In this document: piece after piece, positions 1 to 10,300 of the stretch
Numbering within the stretch: the stretch's first letter is position 1
Layout: the number at the start of each line of letters is the position of its first letter
Assembly (NCBI RefSeq): GCF_051014445.1
Contig: NW_027488369.1
Coordinates: 18,618,001-18,682,000, forward strand
Reading direction: 5' to 3'
Length of the DNA stretch: 64,000 nucleotides
DNA from: Colletes latitarsis
Taxonomy: Eukaryota > Arthropoda > Insecta > Hymenoptera > Colletidae
Translations under genes and position numbers: made by a program
Notes under the pieces: model-generated
Databases searched by the model: none
Told to the model about the DNA's origin: nothing
Seen by the model: the letters and a program-made list of their open reading frames with translations, nothing else

Positions 1-176
1 TAATTGACTGTTTCAGTGTGGTACCACATTACTACGTGATCCAAACCAGAAAAAGCCCAGGATCTGGCCAACAAGTATGCGAAAAATGCGAAAGTATGAG
101 CCAGATGAGGGAAAATCCCAGACCTAACCGAGACGTAACCGGCGTTATCCTCTAAAATATTAATCGCAACCAGGTT
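1..176 (+). repeat. Reference unit of the satellite (176 bp)
   Basis: This first complete unit sets the unit coordinates used in other entries. Composition counted by hand is A 62, T 37, G 37 and C 40, so 43.8% GC with a clear excess of A over T on this strand. CpGs lie at unit positions 35, 80, 89, 129, 134, 140, 143 and 165. Further CpGs appear in other units at positions 14, 25, 87 and 97, where this unit has CpA or TpG. The unit contains a 12-bp palindrome at 17-28, a paired gcgaaa motif at 80-93, and five CCAG tetranucleotides at 46, 57, 101, 118 and 170. Placing the unit boundary before taattgactg is arbitrary. Confidence 0.95.
17..28. other. 12-bp perfect palindrome tgtggtaccaca in the unit
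   Basis: The sequence tgtggtaccaca equals its own reverse complement and contains a KpnI-type GGTACC core. It recurs at the same place in a large share of units, for example 1588-1660, 2308-2340 and 3000-3030. Other units lose it through tggtaccgcatt, tggtaacacatt, tggaaccacatt or tggtactgcatt variants. It could be a cruciform-prone site or a dimeric protein binding site. Nothing in the sequence shows that it is bound. Confidence 0.85.
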
Positions 177-230
177 TAATTGACTGTTTCAGTGTGGTAC
201 TGCATTACTACGTGATCCAGACCAGAAAAA

Positions 231-245
231 GGCCAGGATCTGGCC
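231..245. other. Inverted repeat ggccag-gat-ctggcc in the unit
   Basis: Two perfect 6-bp arms, ggccag and ctggcc, flank the 3-base spacer gat. The structure is present in units with the aggccagg variant and is shortened in units with agcccagg. It recurs in many units across the window, for example near 411, 771, 2341 and 2701, so it is one of the recurrent structural elements of the satellite. No function can be assigned from sequence alone. Confidence 0.75.
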
Positions 246-2527
246 AACAAGTTTGCGCAAAATGCGAAAGTACGAACCAGATGAGGGCAAATCCCAGACC
301 AAACCGAGACACAACCGGCGTTATCCTCTAAAATATTAATCGCAACCAGGTTTAATTGACTGTTTCGGTGTGGTACCGCATTACTACGTGATCCAAACCA
401 GAAAAAGGCCATGATCTGGCCAACAAGTATGCGAAAAATGCGAAAGTACGAGCCAGATGGGGGCAAATCCCAGACCTAACCGAGACATAACCGGCGTTAT
501 CCTCTAAAATATTAATCGCAACCAGGTTTAATTGACTGTTTCGGTGTGGAACCTCATTACTACGGGATCCAAAACAGAAAAAGCACAGGATCTGGCCAAC
601 AAGTATTCGAAAAACGCGGGAGTATGTGCCAGATGATAGCAAATACCAGAACTAGCCCAGACATAACCAGCGTTATCCTCTAAAATATTATTCGCAACCA
701 GGTTCAATTGACTGTTTCGGTGTGGTACCACATTACTACGTGGTCCAAGCGAGAAAGAGGCCAGGATCTGGCCAACAAGAATGCGAAAAATGCGAAAGTA
801 CGCGCCAGATGAGGGCAAATACCAGACCTAACCGAGACATTACCGGCATTATCCTCTAAAATATTAATGGCAACCAGATTTAATTGACTGTTTCGGTGTG
901 GTACCGCATTACTACGAGATCCAAACCAGAAAAAGACCAGAATCTGGCCAACAAGTATGCGAAAAATGCGAAAGTATGAGCCAGATGAGGGAAAATCCCA
1001 GACCTAACCGAGACGTAACCGGCGTTATCCTCTAAAATATTAATTGCAACCAGGTTTATTTGACTGTTTCGGTGTGGTAACGCATTACTACGTGATCCAA
1101 ACCAGATAAAGCACAGGATCTGGCCAACAAGTATGAGAAAAATGCGAAAGTTCGAGCCAGATGAGGGCAAATACCAGACCTAACCCAGACAAAACCGGCG
1201 TTATCCCCTAAAATATTAACCGCAACCAGGTATAATTGACTGTTTCGGTGTGGTACCGTATTGCTACGATGATCCAAACCAGAAAAAACCCAGGATCTGG
1301 CCAACAAGTATGCGAAAAATGCGAAAAAACGATCCAGATGAGGGCAAATCCCCGACCTAACCGAGACATAACCGGCGTTATCCTCTAAAATATAAATCAT
1401 AACCAGGTTTAATTGACTGTTTCGTTGTGGAACCACATTACTACGGGATCCAAACCAGAAAGAACCCAGGACCCGGCCAACAAGTATGCGAAAAATGCGA
1501 AAGAACGATCCAGATGAGGGCAAATCCCAGACCTAACCGAGACATAACCGGCGTTATCCTCTAAAATATTAATTGCAACCAGGTTTAGTTAACTGTTTCA
1601 GTGTGGTACCACATTACTACGTGATCCAAATCAGAAAAAGCCCAGGATCTGGCCAACAAGTATGAGAAAAACGCGAAAGTGCGAGCCAGATGGGGGCAAA
1701 TCCCAGACCTAATCGAGACATAACCAGCGTTATCCTCTAAAATATTAATCGGAACATGCTTTTAATGACTGTTTCAGTATGGTAACACATTACTACGAGA
1801 TCCAAACCAGAAAAATTGCCTGGATCGGGCCAACAAGAATGCGAGAAACGCGAAAGTACGAGCCACATGAGGGAAAATCACAGACCTAACCCAGACATAA
1901 CCGGCGTTATCCGCTTAAATATTAATCGCAACCAGGTTTAATTGACTGTTTCCTTGTGGAACCACATTACTACGGGATCCAAACCAGAAAGAACCCAGGA
2001 TCTGGCCAACAAGTATGCGAAAAATGCGAAAAAACGATCAAGATGAGGGCAAATCCCAGACCTAACCGAGACATAACCGGCGTTATCCTCTAAAATATTA
2101 ATTGCAACCAGGTTTAGTTAACTGTTTCAGTGTGGTACCACATTACTACGTGATCCAAATCAGAAAAAGCCCAGGATGTTGCCAACAAGTATGCGAAAAA
2201 TGCGAAAGTACGAGCCAGATGAGGGCAAATCCCAGACCTAACCGAGACATAACCGGCGTTATCCTCTAAGATATTAATCGCAACCAGGTTTATTTGACAG
2301 TTTCGGTGTGGTACCACATTACTACGTGGTCCAAGCCAGAAAAAGGCCAGGATCTGGCCAACAAGAATGCGAGAAATGCGAAAGTACGCGCCAGATGAGG
2401 GCAAATATCAGACCTAACCGAGACATTACCGGCGTTAGCCACTACAATATTAATCGCAACCAGGTTCAGTTGACTGTTTCGGCGTGGAACCACATTACTA
2501 CGGGATCCAAACCAGAAAAAACCCAGG

Positions 2528-4664
2528 ATCTGGCCAACAAGTATGCGAAAAACGTGAAAGTATGAGCCAGATGATTGCAAATACCAGAACTAACCCAGGC
2601 ATAACCATCGTTATCCTCTAAAATACTGATCGGAACCAGCTTCTATTGACTGTTTCAGTGTGGTACCACATTACTACGTGATCCACACCCGAAAAAGGCC
2701 AGGATCTGGCCAACAAGTATGCGAAAAATGCGAAAGTATGAGCCGGATGATTGCAAATACCAGAACTAACCCAGACATAACCGACGTTATCCCCTAAAAT
2801 ATTAATCGCAACCAGGTTTAACTGACTGTTTCGGTGTGGTACCGCATTACTACCTGATCCAAACCAGAGAAAGGCCAGGATCTGGCCAACAAGGATCAGA
2901 AAAATGCGAATATATGATCCAGATGATTGCAAATACCAGAACTAACCCTGGCATAACCAGCGTTATCCTCTAAAATACGCATCGAAACATGCTTTTAATG
3001 ACTGTTTCAGTGTGGTACCACATTACTACGTGATCCAAACCAGAAAAAGCCCAGGATCGGGCCAACAAGAATGCGAAAAATGCGAAAGTACGAGCCAGAT
3101 GAGGGAAAATCCCAGACCTAACCGAGACGTAACCGGCGTTATCCGCTTAAATATTAATCGCAACCAGGTTTAATTGACTGTTTCGTTGTGGAACCACATT
3201 ACTACGGGATCCAAACCAGAAAGAACCCAGGATCTGGCCAACAAGTATGCGAAAAATGCGAAAGTACGATCCAGATGAGGGCAAATCCCAGACCAAACCG
3301 AGACATAAACGGCGTTATCCTCTAAAATATTAATCGCAACCAGGTTTAATTGACTGTTTCGGTGTGGTACTGCATTACTACGTGATCCAGACCAGAAAAA
3401 GGCCAGGATCTGGGCAGCAAGTATGCGCAAAATGCGAAAGTACGAGCCAGATGATTGCAAATACCAGAACTAACCCAGACATAACCAACGTTATCCTCTA
3501 AAATACTGATCGGAACCAGCTTCTATTGACTGTTTCAGTGTGGTACCACATTACTACGTGATCCACACCCGAAAAAGGCCAGGATCTGGCCAACAAGTAT
3601 GCGAAAAACGTGAAAGTATGAGCCAGATGATTGCAAATACCAGAACTAACCCAGGCATAACCATCGTTATCCTCTAAAATACTGATCGGAACCAGCTTCT
3701 ATTGACTGTTTCAGTGTGGTACCACATTACTACGTGATCCACACCCGAAAAAGGCCAGGATCTGGCCAACAAGTATGCGAAAAATGCGAAAGTATGAGCC
3801 GGATGATTGCAAATACCAGAACTAACCCAGACATAACCGACGTTATCCCCTAAAATATTAATCGCAACCAGGTTTAACTGACTGTTTCGGTGTGGTACCG
3901 CATTACTACCTGATCCAAACCAGAGAAAGGCCAGGATCTGGCCAACAAGGATCAGAAAAATGCGAATATATGATCCAGATGATTGCAAATACCAGAACTA
4001 ACCCTGGCATAACCAGCGTTATCCTCTAAAATACGCATCGAAACATGCTTTTAATGACTGTTTCAGTGTGGTACCACATTACTACGTGATCCAAACCAGA
4101 AAAAGCCCAGGATCGGGCCAACAAGAATGCGAAAAATGCGAAAGTACGAGCCAGATGAGGGAAAATCCCAGACCTAACCGAGACGTAACCGGCGTTATCC
4201 GCTTAAATATTAATCGCAACCAGGTTTAATTGACTGTTTCGTTGTGGAACCACATTACTACGGGATCCAAACCAGAAAGAACCCAGGATCTGGCCAACAA
4301 GTATGCGAAAAATGCGAAAGTACGATCCAGATGAGGGCAAATCCCAGACCAAACCGAGACATAAACGGCGTTATCCTCTAAAATATTAATCGCAACCAGG
4401 TTTAATTGACTGTTTCGGTGTGGTACTGCATTACTACGTGATCCAGACCAGAAAAAGGCCAGGATCTGGGCAGCAAGTATGCGCAAAATGCGAAAGTACG
4501 AGCCAGATGATTGCAAATACCAGAACTAACCCAGACATAACCAACGTTATCCTCTAAAATACTGATCGGAACCAGCTTCTATTGACTGTTTCAGTGTGGT
4601 ACCACATTACTACGTGATCCACACCCGAAAAAGGCCAGGATCTGGCCAACAAGTATGCGAAAAA
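2528..4664 (+). repeat. 1,056-bp (6-unit) tandem duplication, copies apparently identical
   Basis: The sequence from about 2,528 to 3,608 matches about 3,584 to 4,664 at an offset of exactly 1,056 bp (6 x 176). I compared several stretches by eye and saw no difference between the copies. Private variants such as gatccacacccg, gagccggatga, atacgcatcgaaacatg and atccgcttaaat occur in both. The match breaks at about 4,665, where the second copy continues with gtacgttcc and the first continued with gtatgagcc. Among the duplications in the window this looks like the most recent. A local assembly duplication could look the same and cannot be excluded. Confidence 0.9.
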
Positions 4665-6999
4665 TGCGAAAGTACGTTCCAGATGAGGGCAAATCCCAGA
4701 CCTAACCGAGACATAACCGGCGTTATCCTCTAAAATATTAATCGCAACCACGTTTAATTGACTCTTTCGGTGTGGTACCGCATTACTACGTGATCCAAAC
4801 CAGAAAAAGGCCATGATCTGGCCAACAGGTATGCCAAAAATGCGAAAGTATGAGCCAGATGATTGCAAATACCAGAACTATGCCTGACATAACCAGCGTT
4901 ATCCTCTAAAATACGAATCGGAACATGCTTTTAATGACTGTTTCAGTGTGCTAACACATTACTACGAGATCCAAACCAGAAAAATCCCAGGATCGGGCCA
5001 ACAAGTATGAGAAAAATGCGAAAGAACGATCCAGATGAGGGCAAATCCCAGACCTAACCGAGATATAACCGGCGTTATCCTCTAAAATATTAATCGCAAC
5101 CAGGTATAATTGACTGTTTCGGTGTGGTAACACACTACTACGAGATCCAAACCAGAAAAATCCCAGGATCGGGCCACACAAGGATGCGAGAAACGCGAAA
5201 GTACGAGCCACATGAGGGAAAATCCCAGACCCAACCGAGACATAACCGGCGTTATCCTCTAAGATATTAATCGCAACCAGGTTTATTTGACTGTTTCGGT
5301 GTGGTACCACATTACTACGTGGTCCAAGCCAGAAAAAGGTCAGGATCTGGCCAACAAGAATGCGAGAAATGCGAAAGTACGCGCCAGATGAGGGCAAATA
5401 TCAGACCTAACCGAGACATTACCGGCGTTAGCCACTACAATATTAATCGCAACCAGGTTTAATTGACTGTTTCAGTGTGGTAACACATTACTACGAGATC
5501 CAAACCAGAGAAAACCCAGGATCTGGCCAACAGGTATGCCAAAAATGCGAAAGTATGAGCCGGATGATTGCAAATACTAGCACTAACCCAGACATAACCG
5601 GCGTTATCCTCTAAAATATTAATCGCAACCGGGTTTAATTGACTGTTTCCGTGTGGAACCACATTACTACGGGATCCAAACCAGAAAAAACCCAGGATCT
5701 GGCCAACAACTATGAGAAAAACGCGAAAGTATGAGCCAGATGATTGCAAATACCAGAACTATCCCAGGCATAACCAGCGTTATCCGCTAAAATATTATTC
5801 GCAACCAGGTTTATTTGACTGTTTTGGTGTGGTAGCGCATTACTGCGTGATCCAAACCAGATAAAGCCCAGGATCTGACCAACAAGTATCAGAAAAATGC
5901 GAAAGTTCGAGCCAGATGAGGGCAAATCCCAGACCTAACCGAGACATAACCGGCGTTATCCTCTAAAATATTAATCGCAACCAGGTATAAGTGACTGTTT
6001 CGGTGTGGTAACACATTACTACGAGATCCAAACCAGAAAAATCCCAGGATCGGGCCAACAAGGATGCGAGAAACGCGAAAGTACGAGCCACATGAGGGAA
6101 AATCCCAGACCTAACCGAGACATAACCGGCGTTATCCTCTAAAATATTAATCGCAACCAGGTTTATTTGACTGTTTCGGTGTGGTAACGCATTACTGCGT
6201 GATCCAAACCAGATAAAGCCCAGGATCTGACCAACAAGTATCAGAAAAATGCGAAAGTTCGAGCCAGATAAGGGCAAATCCCAGACCTAACCGAGACATA
6301 ACCGGCGTGATCCTCTAAAATATTAATCGCAACCAGGTTTATTTGACTGTTTCGGTGTGGTAACGCATTACTGCGTGATCCAAACCAGATAAAGCCCAGG
6401 ATCTGGCCAACAAGTATCAGAGAAATACGAAAGTTCGAGCCAGATGAGGGCAAATCCCAGACCTAACCGAGACATAACCGGCGTTATCCTCTAAAATATT
6501 AATCGCAACCAGGTATAATTGACTGTTTCGGTGTGGAACCACATTACAAGGGGTCCAAACCAGAAAAAACCCAGGATCTGGCCAACAAGTATGCGAAAAA
6601 TGCGAAAGTATGAGCCAGATGATTGCAAATACCAGAACTAACCCAGACATAACCGGCGTTATCCCCTAAAATATTAATCGCAACCATGTTTAATTGACTG
6701 TTTCGCTGTGGAACCACATTACTACGGGATCCAAACCAGAGAAAACCCAGGATCTGGCCAACAGGTATGCGAAAAATGCGATAGTATGAGCCAGATGATT
6801 GCAAATACTAGCACTATCCCAGACATAACCAGCGTCATCCTCTAAAATACGAATCGGAACATGCTTTTAATGACTGTTTCAGTGTGGTAACAAATTACTA
6901 CGTGATTCAAACAAGAAACATCCCAGGATCGGGCCAACAAGAATGCGAAAAATGCGAAAGTACGAACCAGATGAGGGAAAATCCCAGACCTAACCGAGA
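4665..6999 (+). repeat. Array segment of mixed units leading into the 'tatcag' zone
   Basis: About 13 units. The part from about 5,880 onward contains units with tatcagaaaaatgcg and cagataaagccc. These resemble units at about 7.8-8.6 kb, and one clear match is 5,963-6,277 with 8,074-8,388 at an offset of 2,111 bp. A one-base insertion makes gggccacacaagg near 5,171. No gene is supported here. Confidence 0.75.
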
Positions 7000-9900
7000 C
7001 GTAACCGGCGTTATCCCCTAAAATATTAATCGCAACCAGGTTTAATTGACTGTTTCAGTGTGGTAACACATTACTACGTGGTCCAAGCCAGAAAAAGGCC
7101 AGGATCTGACCAACAAGTATCAGAAAAATGCGAAAGTTCGAGCCAGATGAGGGCAAATCCCAGACCTAACCGAGACATAACCGGCGTTATCCTCTAAGAT
7201 ATTAATCGCAACCAGGTTTATTTGACTGTTTCGGTGTGGTACCACATTACTACGTGGTCCAAGCCAGAAAAAGGCCAGGATCTGGCCAACAAGAATGCGA
7301 GAAATGCGAAAGTACGCGCCAGATGAGGGCAAATATCAGACCTAACCGAGACATTACCGGCGTTATCCACTAAAATATTAATCGCAACCAGGTTCAATTG
7401 ACTGTTTCGGTGTGGAACCACATTACTACGGGATCCAAACCAGAAAAAACCCACGATCTGTTCAACAACTATGAGAAAAACGCGAAAGTACGAGCCAGAT
7501 GGGGGCAAATCCCAGACCTGACCGAGACATAACCAGCGTTATCCTCTAAAATATTAATCGCAACCAGGTTTAATTGACTGTTACGGTGTGGTACCGCATT
7601 ACTACGTGATCCAAACAAGAATGAGGCCAGGATCTGGCCAACAAGAATGCGAAAAAAGCGAAAGTACGAGCCAGATGAGGGCAAATCCCAGACCTAACCG
7701 AGACATAACCGGCGTTATCCTCTAAAATATTAATCGCAACCAGGTTTATTTGACTGTTTCGGTGTGGTAACGCATTACTGCGTGATCCAAACCAGATAAA
7801 GCCCAGGATCTGACCAACAAGTATCAGAAAAATGCGAAAGTTCGAGCCAGATGAGGGCAAATCCCAGACCTAACCGAGACATAACCGGCGTTATCCTCTA
7901 AAATATTAATCGCAACCAGGTTTATTTGACTGTTTCGGTGTGGTAACGCATTACTGCGTGATCCAAACCAGATAAAGCCCAGGATCTGGCCAACAAGTAT
8001 CAGAAAAATGCGAAAGTTCGAGCCAGATGAGGGCAAATCCCAGACCTAACCGAGACATAACCGGCGTTATCCTCTAAAATATTAATCGCAACCAGGTATA
8101 AGTGACTGTTTCGGTGTGGTAACACATTACTACGAGATCCAAACCAGAAAAATCCCAGGATCGGGCCAACAAGGATGCGAGAAACGCGAAAGTACGAGCC
8201 ACATGAGGGAAAATCCCAGACCTAACCGAGACATAACCGGCGTTATCCTCTAAAATATTAATCGCAACCAGGTTTATTTGACTGTTTCGGTGTGGTAACG
8301 CATTACTGCGTGATCCAAACCAGATAAAGCCCAGGATCTGACCAACAAGTATCAGAAAAATGCGAAAGTTCGAGCCAGATGAGGGCAAATCCCAGACCTA
8401 ACCGAGACATAACCGGCGTTATCCTCTAAGATATTAATCGCAACCAGGTTTATTTGACTGTTTCGGTGTGGTACGACATTACTACGTGGTCCAAGCCAGA
8501 AAAAGGCCAGGATCTGGCCAACAAGAATGCGAGAAATGCGAAAGTACGCGCCAGATGAGGGCAAATATCAGACCTAACCGAGACATTACCGGCGTTATCC
8601 TCTAAGATATTAATCGCAACCAGGTTTATTTGACTGTTTCGGTGTGGTACGACATTACTACGTGGTCCAAGCCAGAAAAAGGCCAGGATCTGGCCAACAA
8701 GAATGCGAGAAACGCGAAAGTACGAGCCACATGAGGGCAAATCGCAGACCTAACCGAGACATAACCGGCGTTATCCTCCAAAATATTAATTGCAGCCAGG
8801 TTTAATTAACTGTTTCAGTGTGGTACCACATTCCTACCTGATCCAAATCAGAAAAAGCCGAGGATCTGGCCAACAAGTATGCGAAAAATGCGAAAGTACG
8901 AGCCAGATGAGGGCAAATCCCAGACCTAAACGAGACATAACCGGCGTTATCCTCTAAAATATTAATCGCAACCAGGTTTATTTGACTGTTTCGGTGTGGT
9001 AACGCATTACTGCGTGATCCAAACCAGATAAAGCCCAGGATCTGACCAACAAGTATCAGAAAAATGCGAAAGTTCGAGCCAGATGAGGGCAAATCCCAGA
9101 CCTAACCGAGACATAACCGGCGTTATCCTCTAAAATATTAATCGCAACCAGGTTTATTTGACTGTTTCGGTGTGGTAACGCATTACTGCGTGATCCAAAC
9201 CAGATAAAGCCCAGGATCTGGCCAACAAGTATCAGAAAAATGCGAAAGTTCGAGCCAGATGAGGGCAAATCCCAGACCTAACCGAGACATAACCGGCGTT
9301 ATCCTCTAAAATATTAACCGCAACCAGGTATAAGTGACTGTTTCGGTGTGGTAACACATTACTACGAGATCCAAACCAGAAAAATCCCAGGATCGGGCCA
9401 ACAAGGATGCGAGAAAGGCGAAAGTACGAGCCACATGAGGGAAAATCCCAGACCTAACCGAGACGTAACCGGCGTTATCCCCTAAAATATTAATCGCAAC
9501 CAGGTTTAGTTGACTGTTTCAGTGTGGTAACACATTACTACGTGGTCCAAGCCAGAAAAAGGCCAGGATCTGACCAACAAGTATCAGAAAAATGCGAAAG
9601 TTCGAGCCAAATGAGGGCAAATCCCAGACCTAACCGAGACATAACCGGCGTTATCCTCTAAAATATTAATCGCAACCAGGTTTAATTGACTGTTTCGGTG
9701 TGGTTCTGCATTACTACGTGATCCAGACTAGAAAAAGGCCAGGATCTGGCCAACAAGTATTGGCAAAATGCGAAAGTACGAGCCAGATGAGGGCAAATCC
9801 CAGACCTAACCGAGACATAACCGGCGCTATCCTCTAAAATATTAATCGCAACCAGGTATAATTGACTGTTTCGGTGTGGTACCGCATTGCTACGATGATC

Positions 9901-10300
9901 CAATCCAGAAAGAGGCCAGGATCTTGCTAACAAGTATGCGAAAAATGCGAAAGTACGAGCCAGATGAGGGCAAATCCCAGACCAAACCGAGACATAACCG
10001 GTGTGATCCTGTAAAATATTAATCGCAACCAGGTTTAATTGACTGTTTCGGTGTGGAACCACATTACTACGGTATCCAAACCAGAAAAAACTCAGGATCT
10101 GGCAGACAAGTATTCGAAAAATGCGATAGTATGAGCCAGAGGAGGGCAAATACCAGACTTAACACAGACATAACCGGCGTTATCCTCTAAAATATTAAAC
10201 GCAACCGGGTTTAATTGACTGTTTCCGTGTGGTAACGCATTACTGCGTGATCCAAACCAGATAAAGCCCAGGATCTGGCCAACAAGTATCAGAAAAATGC
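5880..10300 (+). repeat. Zone of the 'tatcag' unit subfamily
   Basis: Units in which the usual aagtatgcg reads aagtatcag, normally followed by gcgaaagttcgagcc, occur at about 5,887, 6,237, 6,414, 7,109, 7,821, 7,998, 8,348, 9,053, 9,229, 9,588 and 10,287. I did not find the same combination elsewhere in the window. Related units with tatgagaaaaatgcgaaagttcg occur at about 1.1, 15.9, 40.5, 45.9 and 63.1 kb. Most copies also share gtttatttgactg and cattactgcgtgatcc, so this subfamily spread locally. Confidence 0.8.
7000..9640 (+). repeat. 7-unit higher-order repeat (1,232 bp), two copies plus a partial third
   Basis: Segments at about 7,104-7,365 and 7,654-8,250 match about 8,336-8,597 and 8,886-9,450 at an offset of exactly 1,232 bp (7 x 176). 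Two units between the matching segments differ between the copies, which suggests local conversion. A further match at 2,464 bp (14 units) links about 6,965-7,190 with about 9,440-9,660. The period is therefore seven units across this stretch. Shared marks include tcctctaagatattaatcg, gtggtccaagcc and tatcagaaaaatgcg. Confidence 0.8.

Larger units (their letters stand above)
1..2527 (+). repeat. Array segment of mixed units with a local 3-unit duplication
   Basis: About 14 units of several types without a long higher-order period. A local duplication with an offset near 529 bp (three units plus one base) links about 1410-1650 with about 1937-2180. Both copies share gtttcgttgtgg/gtttccttgtgg-type units followed by attgcaaccaggtttagtta. 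One 177-bp unit with the gatgatcc insertion lies near 1,268. No gene is supported here. Confidence 0.8.

Noticed and set aside
346..362. Bacterial-type promoter hexamers (ttgact, and tataat in the aggtataattgactg variant)
   Set aside because: The -10-like element lies directly before the -35-like element, and the hexamer 17 bases after ttgact (cattac) matches poorly. A eukaryotic satellite gives no reason to expect such a promoter.
176..466. Minus-strand open frame of about 96 codons, repeated over a hundred times in the window
   Set aside because: The start codon (464-466) is TTG, not ATG, and the same holds for the other typical minus-strand frames checked. The frame crosses a unit boundary and changes phase, and its length follows from the 176-bp period. 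No conserved domain is visible.
1414..1450. Resemblance to a CENP-B box (parts like TTCG, GGAA and CGGG in gtttcgttgtgg to tacggga)
   Set aside because: The conserved pieces are in order but spread over about 29 bp instead of the 17 bp of the canonical box, so the spacing does not fit.
5880..10300. tRNA gene or tRNA-derived SINE origin
   Set aside because: Only a B-box-like core is present. No cloverleaf could be drawn by eye, no convincing A box or T-run terminator follows, and no SINE-like 3' tail is visible.
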